Below, piece by piece: positions 1 through 8,342 of a DNA stretch of 64,000 bases. Below the pieces are notes generated by a model, which was not told where the DNA came from, ran no database searches, and saw only the letters and a program-made list of their open reading frames with translations. The stretch comes from CAYSCZ01 sp051155775 (GTDB lineage Bacteria; Bacteroidota; Bacteroidia; Cytophagales; Cyclobacteriaceae), in NCBI GenBank assembly GCA_051155775.1, contig DAXETV010000027.1, forward strand, positions 24,014 through 88,013, in the 5' to 3' direction. Position numbers and translations under genes: made by a program. Every line of letters starts with the position of its first letter. The stretch's first letter is position 1.

Positions 1-105
1 ATTAAAATCGGCATTAAGGAAATAAACCCGGCATTTCATTTAGCAGAAAACTTTGGGGTAGCTAGCTCTACCATCAGATATCAAAGAAATTTAGAAAAAT
101 ATTAA
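1..105 (+). CDS. 3' end of an unrecognised protein gene (partial)
   Basis: An open frame enters from the left edge of the window and ends at a TAA whose last base is the first base of the ATG of the next gene (TAATG). The 34 visible residues include HLAENFGVASSTIRYQRN, which is too little to name the family. The coupling suggests it is the upstream member of an operon with the ATP-grasp and LysE-type genes that follow. Confidence 0.6.
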   Translation: MKIGIKEINPAFHLAENFGVASSTIRYQRNLEKY

Positions 106-1214
106 TGAAGGTCAGTTATTTGACCAAAAATCCAAAATCAAGTAGCCTCAGCCTTTGGAGTGGTTTCAACTTCAGGCTGCGGACAATGTTTGATAGGATT
201 TACAGGTATGAGTATTGGCCATTTGCATTATTTTATACACCGATATTTATTTACTGGGTCTATATAACTTTAAAAACCAGGTCCATTTTCTTTTTTACAT
301 CCTCTAACCCTTCTATCGATTTTGGAGGATATATGGGAGAGTCTAAATACGATATTTACTCATTGATCCCCAGGCATTATTTGCCGGTAACCACTAAAAT
401 TTCTCCTGTTATATCTATAGATGAATTAATTAGTGTCAGGGATAAATCCGGTATTACCTATCCGTGCATCGTAAAACCTGACCGTGGTGAACGTGGATGG
501 AAGGTAGAGAAAATAGGCAGTGATCGTCAATTAATTGCTTATCATCAGAATATAAAAGTTGATTATCTTATTCAGGAGTTCGTAGATTATAAAGAAGAGA
601 TCGGTATATTTTACTACAGATATCCAAATGAGCAGAAAGGGCATATTAGTTCCCTGGTCCTGAAAGAGCACTTATCAGTAGTAGGAGATGGCTCAAAAAA
701 TGTAAGGCAGTTAATGATGCAAAATACCCGCTCATATATTCAAATTAAAGAGGCGTCCGAACGTAGGCCAGCACTTATGGATTATGTTCCGCATAAGGGA
801 GAGCGCATCATGTTAGAACCTATTGGTAATCATTGCAGGGGAACCCGTTTTATAAATGGGTCAGGCTTTATTTCCAATCAGTTGGTAGAAACCTTTGATA
901 AAATTTCTGCTCAGATTAACGGGTTTTACTTTGGGAGATATGATGTTAAAGCTGCTTCCGTTCAGGATTTGGAACAAGGTATCAACTTTAAGATTCTTGA
1001 ATTGAATGGTGCAGGATCTGAACCCGGTCATATTTACGATTCAAATTACACTTTACTGAAGGCCTACAGGGATGTTATCCATCATCTCAAGGTTCTTGCC
1101 GATATAAGCGCTATAAATAACAAAAATGGCATAACTTATCTTCCATTTGGTAAAGGGGTAAAAAGGTTAAAAGAAATTATTCGTCACAATAAATTGAAGA
1201 AATCCATTGATTGA
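105..1214 (+). CDS. ATP-grasp domain protein (D-Ala-D-Ala ligase-like)
   Basis: This 369-residue protein resembles ATP-grasp carboxylate-amine ligases, which activate a carboxylate as an acyl phosphate and join it to an amine. A hydrophobic stretch near residues 38-56 suggests a membrane anchor. The motifs CIVKPDRGERGW (about 121-132) and YLIQEFVDYKEE (about 154-165) fit the nucleotide-binding lobes, and ILELNGAGSEPGH near 310 fits the metal-binding Asn and Glu of the C-terminal lobe. The start overlaps the preceding stop (TAATG), and the LysE-type exporter gene overlaps its end by 8 bases. The substrate is unknown. Sharing an operon with an amino-acid exporter makes an amino-acid or peptide ligase plausible, but this is inference. 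Confidence 0.75.
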   Translation: MKVSYLTKNPKSSSLSLWSGFNFRLRTMFDRIYRYEYWPFALFYTPIFIYWVYITLKTRSIFFFTSSNPSIDFGGYMGESKYDIYSLIPRHYLPVTTKISPVISIDELISVRDKSGITYPCIVKPDRGERGWKVEKIGSDRQLIAYHQNIKVDYLIQEFVDYKEEIGIFYYRYPNEQKGHISSLVLKEHLSVVGDGSKNVRQLMMQNTRSYIQIKEASERRPALMDYVPHKGERIMLEPIGNHCRGTRFINGSGFISNQLVETFDKISAQINGFYFGRYDVKAASVQDLEQGINFKILELNGAGSEPGHIYDSNYTLLKAYRDVIHHLKVLADISAINNKNGITYLPFGKGVKRLKEIIRHNKLKKSID

Positions 1215-1830
1215 TATTTTAAGCACATTTCTGATTGGTTCAATATTTAGTTTCATGGGATCAATACCACCAGGCACTATTAATATCTCTGTGATGCAAT
1301 ATTCAATTGCTCAAAAAAGCAGGGCTGCATTTTATTTTATACTTGCTGCTCTATTGGTCGAATTGATCTACGCTTCCCTTACTATCAAATTCCAAATCTT
1401 TCTTAGCACGCATACCTTGTTTACAGAAAATTTTCAAATAATTTCAGCACTGGCCATGTTCATTTTGGGAACCGTGAATTTATCTTCCAGGTCCAAAATA
1501 AAACGGTTTGAAAAAGGACAAGAGTTGATTGGGTTTAAAAAAGGATTTCTAATAGCTATCGCCAATCCGTTAACTATACCTTTCTGGCTGGCAGTAACCG
1601 CTTATTTACAAAATAATAAGATGATCCTTATCCATACATTTTCCGGGTTCTCAGCTTATGTTATTGGAATTATTACAGGTACTTTTCTTTTACTCTTCCT
1701 GGTCAGGTCCGTGGGTTATAACTTCCACAGAATAGCCTGCAACTCTTTCCTGGTTTACAAAGTACCGGGGATCATATTTATTTTTATGGGGTTATATAAT
1801 TTCTACAGCTGGCTACTTCTTGTATCTTAA
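1207..1830 (+). CDS. LysE family amino-acid exporter
   Basis: A 207-residue integral membrane protein with about six hydrophobic segments. The N-terminal GSIPPGTINISVMQ motif is typical of the LysE/RhtB family, which exports amino acids such as lysine, threonine or homoserine across the inner membrane. A second family-type motif is ANPLTIPFWLA near 119-129. The apparent start is TTG at 1207, overlapping the ATP-grasp gene by 8 bases, which indicates translational coupling. The 3' end overlaps the convergent DUF4105 gene by 18 bases. The exported substrate cannot be read from the sequence. Confidence 0.8.
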   Translation: MIDILSTFLIGSIFSFMGSIPPGTINISVMQYSIAQKSRAAFYFILAALLVELIYASLTIKFQIFLSTHTLFTENFQIISALAMFILGTVNLSSRSKIKRFEKGQELIGFKKGFLIAIANPLTIPFWLAVTAYLQNNKMILIHTFSGFSAYVIGIITGTFLLLFLVRSVGYNFHRIACNSFLVYKVPGIIFIFMGLYNFYSWLLLVS

Positions 1831-3003
1831 ATCCCAAAAAATATAAAAACTCCTTAGGCAGATGGTTAATACAAAAGGGATGAGTGATCTGTGTAACGGT
1901 TGCGGCCAAAATCCCCATAATATGATTGTGCCCAGTGACAGTATCCCGATAATTAGAAAATATTTACTTAAATAATTAGCGGGCGATTTTTTTACCAGCA
2001 TTATTCCGGCAATCAGATGTGTGGGTAGTGCCCAAAGTAAGTTATAATTTTGGAAAGAAATATGTTGAGTGCCAAACCAAAGAAATAACATAAAGCATCC
2101 AACAATTCCTAAAACTATAAATAAGCAAACATCCAATAAATTTGATCGCCTGCTTTTTTTTAAGTTTCTGTTGGTTACAAAACCAATGATGAAAAATAGT
2201 AAGATAAAAAAGTTTAGCGGCGTAAGTAACTGTTCTTTTTTATCCGCTTCCAAAGGTTTATGCAGGTAGTTTTTACTTTTTACCAATGGTTTAATAGATT
2301 CATCCAGGCGAATGGTGGAAGCACTCAGCGTATATTGAACATAATCAGGTAAAAACATATAGCCTTCAGGAGATGCCACTTTATCGACACCGACACCTAA
2401 ACCAAGATCAATGGCAAAATCACCCCATGGTTGTTGGTCGAGATACATATCCATCAAATCCCTGTAGGTTTTATCTCCTTCTACATATGGGTGGCTAAAT
2501 GCTACATCATCCCCTAAACTGCTTTTTATGATTTCTGGTATTCTTGTGGCACAATTATCATAGATGTAGTTGTAATAATATTGGCGATTTTCTGGTTCAT
2601 AGTTTTCTTTAAGCGCATTAAAAAGTTTTTGACGTTGTTGCAGGTTGAGATTTAATTTTTGTTCAATTATATATCTATCCTCCTGAATCATTCTTTGCAT
2701 CCAGGGTTCAAATCTTCTTAAGCCCAACGCATAGTACAATTTTCCCAGGGCAAAGTTTAAGAAGAAATTTTCCTGGTCGAAATCAAAAACTCCGTAATCA
2801 AATGCGATGTCCAGTTTATTCAAAGGATCATAAATCCTAATACCCGAATGTCCGAAAGCAGAATAAAGCTCTGGCTGGTATGGACCAATGGTAATGACGC
2901 TGATTTCAGATTGTCCGGACAACTGCTGGCCCAAACTTTCATGAGAGAAATATATTATAGAAAGTATAACCAGGAATAATTTATAATATTTGGTGAAAAT
3001 CAT
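1813..3003 (-). CDS. DUF4105 (Lnb-type N-terminal) membrane protein
   Basis: A 396-residue protein with an N-terminal signal or anchor (about 1-25), a periplasmic DUF4105 domain and four or more hydrophobic segments at the C-terminus. Family-type sequence includes SAFGHSGIRIYDP and YNYIYDNCATRIPE, whose His and Cys resemble those of papain-like NlpC/P60-type folds, so a cysteine hydrolase activity is possible. The ATG at 3003 was chosen. A longer frame reaches 3075 but would run into the divergent radical SAM gene, and its extra residues do not look like an export signal. The gene is convergent with and overlaps the LysE-type gene. The function is unknown beyond the family assignment. Confidence 0.8.
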   Translation of the reverse strand: MIFTKYYKLFLVILSIIYFSHESLGQQLSGQSEISVITIGPYQPELYSAFGHSGIRIYDPLNKLDIAFDYGVFDFDQENFFLNFALGKLYYALGLRRFEPWMQRMIQEDRYIIEQKLNLNLQQRQKLFNALKENYEPENRQYYYNYIYDNCATRIPEIIKSSLGDDVAFSHPYVEGDKTYRDLMDMYLDQQPWGDFAIDLGLGVGVDKVASPEGYMFLPDYVQYTLSASTIRLDESIKPLVKSKNYLHKPLEADKKEQLLTPLNFFILLFFIIGFVTNRNLKKSRRSNLLDVCLFIVLGIVGCFMLFLWFGTQHISFQNYNLLWALPTHLIAGIMLVKKSPANYLSKYFLIIGILSLGTIILWGFWPQPLHRSLIPFVLTICLRSFYIFWDLRYKK

Positions 3004-3022
3004 ATGATAGATTTGCTGTAAT

Positions 3023-4048
3023 ATGTTTCGGAAAGTTAATGATACCTTAAACTTACTCTCAAAATTAACTTTCAAAAAGCTAAGGAACCTTGCTTTGGTT
3101 TATTCTAGTTTTTTTTTGAGTAGAGCTACTAAAGAATTCCCCTTTAAACATGGCCTGCCATATGCTATATCCATTGAGCCAACTACATCTTGTAACCTAC
3201 GTTGCCCTGAATGCCCCAGCGGATTGCGAGCTTTCACCAGAAAAACCGGAATGTTGACTCTATCAGACTTTCAATCTTATATTGATCAAATACAAAACCA
3301 TCTGATTTATCTAACCTTATACTTCCAGGGGGAGCCTTACTTAAATCAATCATTTTATGAGATGGTAAGGTATGCTTCAAATAAAAATATCTATACGGCT
3401 ACTTCCACCAACGCACATTATTTAAATGAAGATAATGCGAAAAAAACAATACAGGCAGGGCTAGACCGAATGATTATATCCATAGATGGGTTAACACAAG
3501 GTACTTATCAGGACTACAGAGTAGGTGGAAAACTTGAAAAAGTAATCGAAGGTGCAAAAAATATGGTTTATTGGAAGCGAAGGCTGGGGCAGGCAAAACC
3601 ATATCTAATCTTTCAATTCCTGGTGACACGATCAAATGAGCACCAGATTGATGAACTTAACCAGCTGGCTTCGAGCATAGGTATAGATGAAGTCAAATTG
3701 AAAACCATACAAGTGTATGATTATGAGCATGGAAATGCTTTAATCCCGTTAACAGAAAAATATTCAAGATACCGGAGAGGTAAGGATGGGAAATATTATT
3801 TAAAAAATAAGTTAGACAATCATTGCTGGAAAATGTGGCATTCTGCGGTGGTTACCTGGGATGGGGAGGTCGTCCCATGTTGTTTTGACAAAGATGCGGA
3901 CCATTCAATGGGTAATCTTGGCGAAGAGGATTTTAATAAAATCTGGGATGGGGATAAATATCATGCATTCAGAAAACAGCTTATGAAGTCAAGAAAAAAT
4001 ATCGACATCTGTCGGAATTGTTCCGAGGGCACTAAGGTTTGGACTTGA
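3023..4048 (+). CDS. Radical SAM/SPASM domain protein
   Basis: A 341-residue protein with the radical SAM cluster motif CNLRCPEC (Cys57, Cys61, Cys64), which binds the [4Fe-4S] cluster that cleaves S-adenosylmethionine. A C-terminal SPASM region carries further cysteines in HCWKMWH, VPCCFDKD and DICRNCSEG, expected to hold auxiliary iron-sulfur clusters. GEPYLNQSFYEMV and SIDGLTQGTY are typical of the barrel. The family modifies peptides, proteins or sugars. No precursor peptide or partner is visible nearby, so the substrate is unknown. It is transcribed divergently from the DUF4105 gene with a 19-base gap. Confidence 0.88.
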   Translation: MFRKVNDTLNLLSKLTFKKLRNLALVYSSFFLSRATKEFPFKHGLPYAISIEPTTSCNLRCPECPSGLRAFTRKTGMLTLSDFQSYIDQIQNHLIYLTLYFQGEPYLNQSFYEMVRYASNKNIYTATSTNAHYLNEDNAKKTIQAGLDRMIISIDGLTQGTYQDYRVGGKLEKVIEGAKNMVYWKRRLGQAKPYLIFQFLVTRSNEHQIDELNQLASSIGIDEVKLKTIQVYDYEHGNALIPLTEKYSRYRRGKDGKYYLKNKLDNHCWKMWHSAVVTWDGEVVPCCFDKDADHSMGNLGEEDFNKIWDGDKYHAFRKQLMKSRKNIDICRNCSEGTKVWT

Positions 4049-4059
4049 TGGTTATAAAA

Positions 4060-4247
4060 GTCGGGATGACTGGATTACCTACGGTGATCCAGATGATCCA
4101 GCGAAAATTCCGAAAGCACAGTCCACTGCTTTGCAGTTATTATTTTTCGTACCCATTTATTCGCTCAAATAAAATTTGGCTCTTCAGGACACAAAAAATC
4201 CAGAGCTATTGCTCTGGACTGTACTTTCTTGTCGGGATGACTGGATT
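4060..4247 (+). repeat. 17-bp direct repeat of the tRNA-Pro 3' end
   Basis: The 17 bases GTCGGGATGACTGGATT occur at 4060-4076 and again at 4231-4247 in the same orientation. The second copy is the 3' acceptor and T-arm portion of the tRNA-Pro gene read on its complement. The repeats enclose about 150 bases that include the tRNA terminator. Such duplications of a tRNA 3' end are typical att scars, but no integrase is present here. Confidence 0.7.
4192..4217 (-). terminator. Intrinsic terminator of tRNA-Pro
   Basis: On the minus strand the perfect stem CCAGAGC / GCTCTGG with a four-base loop is followed by A and six T residues. It lies just downstream of the tRNA-Pro 3' end. Confidence 0.75.
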
Positions 4248-4306
4248 CGAACCAGCGGCCCCCACTACCCTAAAGTGGTGCGCTAACCGGACTGCGCTAC
4301 ATCCCG
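4232..4306 (-). tRNA. tRNA-Pro (anticodon AGG)
   Basis: The minus strand folds as a full cloverleaf. The acceptor CGGGATG pairs with CATCCCG, the D-arm is TAGCGCAGTCCGGTTAGCGC, and the anticodon stem CCACT/AGTGG encloses the loop TTAGGGT. The T-arm contains GGTTCGAATCC. The anticodon reads AGG with G at position 37. The first pair C1-G72 is a tRNA-Pro identity feature and supports proline. The discriminator base is A, and CCA is not encoded. An A at wobble position 34 is unusual for a bacterial tRNA-Pro. Confidence 0.9.
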
Positions 4307-4331
4307 ATCTTATAAATTTAAAATATTTAGA

Positions 4332-4529
4332 TCAATTATTAGAATCCCTTTTTATATCATCAATATCATCCCGGTCCCTAAGCTTTTTATCCTCAACATT
4401 CCTGTTTAAAAAACTATTGACTTTTTCTATCGGAAGATTAGACTGAATTTGGCCAAATTCATCAATGTAAATGTCAAATCCTTTCAATTCATTATGTATC
4501 CGGGTTTGTTTTTCTTTCTTATTAGCCAT
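4332..4529 (-). CDS. Small hypothetical protein downstream of gltX
   Basis: A 65-residue, highly charged, soluble protein beginning MANKKEKQTRIHNELKGF and rich in Lys, Asp and Arg at its C-terminus. The start at 4529 overlaps the end of gltX by 8 bases, so it is probably translated with it. In-frame ATGs also exist at 4532 and 4538. I recognise no domain. Its overlap with gltX and its protein-like composition support a real gene. Confidence 0.6.
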   Translation of the reverse strand: MANKKEKQTRIHNELKGFDIYIDEFGQIQSNLPIEKVNSFLNRNVEDKKLRDRDDIDDIKRDSNN

Positions 4530-6069
4530 CATTATCATTTTTTTCAGTATACGGTGATAACTCCCTAATGGCTTGGTTTATCCTTTCAAATACTTCTTTG
4601 TTACCAAGCACTTCTATGATGCTCATAAGGTCAGGACCAGAACCAGCACCTGTAATTGCTAATCTAAGGCCTGGCATAACTTTTCCCAACTTTGAGCCTT
4701 TGAGGTCTACAGTTTCCATCAGTAAGGATTTTGCTTTATCAGCAGTTATATCATTTTCATCCCTTACCCGCAAAGCAAATGCTTCGATTATTTCTGCAAC
4801 CTGAGAACCCCACTTTTTTGTCGCCACCTTATTATCATAGGATGGTGGCCTCATGAAGAAATAGGAACCTTGATGATAAAGGTCTTTAATAAATGTCACG
4901 CGTTCTTTGAGCAGTTCTACAATGGCATCCAGCTGCTCAGCATGGAAATCAACTTTTTTTTCTTTTAGCATTCCAGCCAGGTAGCCACTCAACGCCTTGT
5001 TTGGAAGGTTTTTTATGTGTTGTTGATTAAGCCATTTTGCCTTATCAATGTCAAATTTAGTTCCAGACTTACCTATTCGTTCTATAGAAAAGTCTTTTAT
5101 TAAATCATCCATAAGATAAAATTCCCTTTCATGTCCCGGGTTCCAACCCAGAAAAGCTAAAAAGTTGACAAAAGCACTGGATAGAAACCCATCTTCCCTA
5201 AATCCATTGGCTATTTCCTCACTATGTGGATCCTTCCACTGTAAAGGGAATATAGGAAATCCATGTTTTTCGGCATCACGCTTGCTAAGTTTCCCATTTC
5301 CATCAGGCTTTAAAAGGAGTGGTAGATGGGCAAATTTTGGTATTGAATCCTCCAGGCCTAAAAATTTATACAGTAGCACATGCAGGGGTGCAGAAGGTAG
5401 CCATTCCTCGCCTCTGATAACATGGGAAATCTTCATTAAATGATCATCTACCACATTGGCAAGATGGTATGTTGGCATTCCATCTCCTTTCATTAATACT
5501 TTATCGTCCAAAGCCGATGAGTGTACCATTACCCAGCCCCTAACCATATCATTTAACCGGATCTCTTCTTTCTTGGGGACTTTTATTCTGATGACATAAG
5601 GTTCCCCTTCACTTAATCTCCTTTTCACCTCATCTTCGGGAAGGGTAAGGGAATTTTTCATGGTCATTCGGGTAATAGAATTGTATTGAGGAGAAGGCAC
5701 TCTGGCTGCTTTCAGCCTTTCTCTCATGGCATCTAACTCTTCTGGGGTATCAAAAGCATAGTAGGCCTTATCCTCATTGACTAGCTTAGAAGCAAAATCT
5801 TTATATATTTCTTTCCTTTCTGACTGTCTGTAAGGTGCATAAGGACCACTTTTAAAGGGACTTTCATCAGGAATTATTCCGCACCACTCGAGGGCTTCAG
5901 AAATGTATTTTTCGGCACCTTCCACAAACCTCGTTTGATCGGTATCTTCTATTCTCAGAATAAAAGTGCCATTATTTTTTTTCGCAAATAAATAATTGTA
6001 TAGTGCTGTCCGAACCCCGCCAATATGTAAAGCGCCTGTCGGACTTGGTGCAAATCGTACCCTAACCAT
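4522..6069 (-). CDS. gltX: Glutamyl-tRNA synthetase
   Basis: A 515-residue class I aminoacyl-tRNA synthetase that charges tRNA-Glu with glutamate using ATP. The HIGH-type motif is HIGG at residues 15-18 within APSPTGALHIGG, and the KMSKS-type loop is KLSKR at 260-264. LRIEDTDQTR near 38-47 is the glutamate-binding GluRS signature. The length matches the family. The ATG start is followed directly by conserved sequence. A small charged protein gene overlaps its 3' end. Confidence 0.97.
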   Translation of the reverse strand: MVRVRFAPSPTGALHIGGVRTALYNYLFAKKNNGTFILRIEDTDQTRFVEGAEKYISEALEWCGIIPDESPFKSGPYAPYRQSERKEIYKDFASKLVNEDKAYYAFDTPEELDAMRERLKAARVPSPQYNSITRMTMKNSLTLPEDEVKRRLSEGEPYVIRIKVPKKEEIRLNDMVRGWVMVHSSALDDKVLMKGDGMPTYHLANVVDDHLMKISHVIRGEEWLPSAPLHVLLYKFLGLEDSIPKFAHLPLLLKPDGNGKLSKRDAEKHGFPIFPLQWKDPHSEEIANGFREDGFLSSAFVNFLAFLGWNPGHEREFYLMDDLIKDFSIERIGKSGTKFDIDKAKWLNQQHIKNLPNKALSGYLAGMLKEKKVDFHAEQLDAIVELLKERVTFIKDLYHQGSYFFMRPPSYDNKVATKKWGSQVAEIIEAFALRVRDENDITADKAKSLLMETVDLKGSKLGKVMPGLRLAITGAGSGPDLMSIIEVLGNKEVFERINQAIRELSPYTEKNDNDG

Positions 6070-6109
6070 TAATTCAGAGGAATTTTGAAAAGAAAATCAA
6101 GTTGTAAAG

Positions 6110-6493
6110 TTAATCTTTTACAGCAATGCAGGAAATTTCAATGCCAGCACCTTTGGGTAATTTACTTACTTCAACGGTTTCCCTGGCAGGGGAATTTTCT
6201 GGGAAATAGCTGCCATATACTTCATTAATTTCTGAAAAATCATCCATTGAATTGATGAAAATACTGCACTTGACTACATTATCCATAGAATAACCACCTT
6301 CAGATAATATATTTTTAAGGTTTTCCATCACCAGTTTGGTTTGTGTCTTAATGTTTTTATCCCCGTGAAATTCACCCGTTTTAGGATCTATGGGTATCTG
6401 CCCAGAAACATACAAGGTATTGTTAACATCTACGGCCTGATTATACGGTCCAATGGGCTTCGGGGCACTTGCAGTATTAATTGTTTTTTTCAT
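6110..6493 (-). CDS. ridA: RidA family enamine/imine deaminase
   Basis: A 127-residue protein of the YjgF/RidA family, which hydrolyses reactive 2-aminoacrylate and related enamines made by PLP enzymes. Characteristic segments are PKPIGPYNQAV near the N-terminus, LYVSGQIPIDPKTG, and the C-terminal KGAGIEISCIAV. The family's usual catalytic Arg is expected in the PARETVEVSKLP segment, which is present. The ATG at 6493 shares one base with the glmS stop (TAATG), so it is probably co-translated with glmS. Confidence 0.93.
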   Translation of the reverse strand: MKKTINTASAPKPIGPYNQAVDVNNTLYVSGQIPIDPKTGEFHGDKNIKTQTKLVMENLKNILSEGGYSMDNVVKCSIFINSMDDFSEINEVYGSYFPENSPARETVEVSKLPKGAGIEISCIAVKD

Positions 6494-8331
6494 TATTCTA
6501 CGGTTACTGATTTTGCTAAATTTCTAGGTTGATCGACATTACAACCCCTCATGATCGCAATATGATAGGATAAGAGCTGAAGGGGTATTACTGATAATAT
6601 CGGGATCAAGGCTTCGTGGGTGCCCGGTACTTCAATAAGAAAATCAGCCATATCCTTTATCTCTTCATCGCCTTCAGTTACGATGGCTATTACCACACCT
6701 TTCCTGGCTTTTACTTCCTGTATATTAGAAATGATTTTTTCATACGACTTATCTTTTGTGGCAATAAATACAACTGGCATGTTTTCGTCAATTAATGCTA
6801 TTGGTCCATGTTTCATTTCAGCTGCCGGATAGCCCTCGGCATGAATGTATGATATTTCTTTTAGTTTTAACGCACCTTCCAGTGCTACAGGGAAATTATA
6901 ACCTCTACCCAGGTACAGAAAGTTTCTGGAATCTTTAAATAGCTCAGCTATAAATTCGATTTTACTATTAGATTCCAATACCTTTTCAATGTTTTTAGGA
7001 ATCATCTCCAGGTGAACCAGTAATTTTTTGTATTCCTGTTCTTTAATGGTACCCCTGTTATAAGCCAGCTTTATGGCAATCATGTTTAACACAGTAATCT
7101 GGGCAGTAAACGCTTTGGTACTCGCAACACCAATCTCCGGACCTGCATGAAGGTATGCACCTTCATGGGAGATTCTAGCTATAGAAGATCCAACTGTGTT
7201 AACAACACCTAATATAATGGCCCCTTTACTTTTTGCCAATTCTATGGCAGCAAGTGTATCCGCAGTTTCCCCGGATTGAGAGATGGCGATTACCACATCA
7301 CCTTCATTAATGATCGGGTTTCTATATCTAAATTCTGAAGCATATTCAACCTCAACGGGTATTCTGCAAAGATCTTCTAACAGATATTCTGCTACCAAAC
7401 CGGCATGCCAGCTGGTGCCACAGGCCACCAATATAATCCGGTTAGCATTTTCCAATGCATTGGCATATTCCCTGATTCCACCTAATATCAACCTGCCTGT
7501 TGAGGCATTTAGCCTCCCCCTCATACAATCAGCTACTGAATAAGGTTGCTCAAAAATTTCTTTTAACATAAAATGCTCAAAACCACCTTTTTCAATGGCG
7601 TCCATCTCCATCTCAAGGGTTTGAATATAAGGTGTTTGTGGAATATCACTTATAGTTTTTATATTTAATCCATCATTGTCGATGATAGCAATCTCCTCAT
7701 CATTAAGATAAACTACTTCATTGGTGTATTCAATAATAGGGGTAGCGTCAGATGCGATAAAAAACTCCGCTTTACCCAGGCCAATTACCAAAGGACTACC
7801 TTTTCTTGCAGCAATTAAGAGGTCAGGGTTATCCTTTGACATAATTGCCAGGGCATATGCACCTACAACTTCATTTAATGCCAATCTTACTGCTTCCTCT
7901 ATGGTCACAGTACTTTTTTGCTGAATATCTTCTATGAATGTAGCCAGCACCTCAGTATCGGTATCACTGTTAAAATGATACCCTTTATTGATCAGTTCTT
8001 TTTTTAAAGTTTGATAGTTTTCAATAATCCCATTGTGAATGATGCTAATATTACCATTTGAGGAGGTATGAGGATGCGCATTAACATCATTTGGTTCCCC
8101 GTGAGTAGCCCATCTGGTATGGCCTATCCCAATGCTACCTTTTATTGTGGATGATTCTATGAATGCTTCGAGATCTTTTACTTTCCCTTTTTTCTTGAAG
8201 AGATGAACATTAATGCCATCATTAACAGCGATTCCTGCAGAATCATATCCCCTGTATTCCAGCCTTTTTAGCCCATTGATTAAAATCGGGTATGCAGTTT
8301 TATTACCCTTATATGCAACGATACCACACAT
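6493..8331 (-). CDS. glmS: Glutamine-fructose-6-phosphate aminotransferase (isomerizing)
   Basis: A 612-residue enzyme making glucosamine-6-phosphate from fructose-6-phosphate and glutamine, the entry step to peptidoglycan and lipopolysaccharide amino sugars. Cys2 of MCGIVAYKGN is the class II glutaminase nucleophile. GHTRWATHGEPN and NGIIENY complete the amidotransferase domain. Two SIS sugar-isomerase domains follow (VACGTSWHAG, ISQSGETADT, GRGYNFPVALEGALKLKE), and the C-terminus DQPRNLAKSVTVE is the conserved loop. Length is standard. ridA follows directly. No glmS ribozyme was recognised upstream. Confidence 0.97.
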   Translation of the reverse strand: MCGIVAYKGNKTAYPILINGLKRLEYRGYDSAGIAVNDGINVHLFKKKGKVKDLEAFIESSTIKGSIGIGHTRWATHGEPNDVNAHPHTSSNGNISIIHNGIIENYQTLKKELINKGYHFNSDTDTEVLATFIEDIQQKSTVTIEEAVRLALNEVVGAYALAIMSKDNPDLLIAARKGSPLVIGLGKAEFFIASDATPIIEYTNEVVYLNDEEIAIIDNDGLNIKTISDIPQTPYIQTLEMEMDAIEKGGFEHFMLKEIFEQPYSVADCMRGRLNASTGRLILGGIREYANALENANRIILVACGTSWHAGLVAEYLLEDLCRIPVEVEYASEFRYRNPIINEGDVVIAISQSGETADTLAAIELAKSKGAIILGVVNTVGSSIARISHEGAYLHAGPEIGVASTKAFTAQITVLNMIAIKLAYNRGTIKEQEYKKLLVHLEMIPKNIEKVLESNSKIEFIAELFKDSRNFLYLGRGYNFPVALEGALKLKEISYIHAEGYPAAEMKHGPIALIDENMPVVFIATKDKSYEKIISNIQEVKARKGVVIAIVTEGDEEIKDMADFLIEVPGTHEALIPILSVIPLQLLSYHIAIMRGCNVDQPRNLAKSVTVE

Positions 8332-8342
8332 ATTTACTTAAT

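Noticed and set aside
3023..4048. RiPP biosynthetic locus around the radical SAM/SPASM gene
   Set aside because: No precursor peptide, leader-binding domain or peptidase-exporter is visible nearby.
4039..4446. A 135-codon plus-strand frame after the radical SAM gene
   Set aside because: It runs through the tRNA-Pro gene and its terminator in antisense and into the small gltX-linked gene; not a credible protein.
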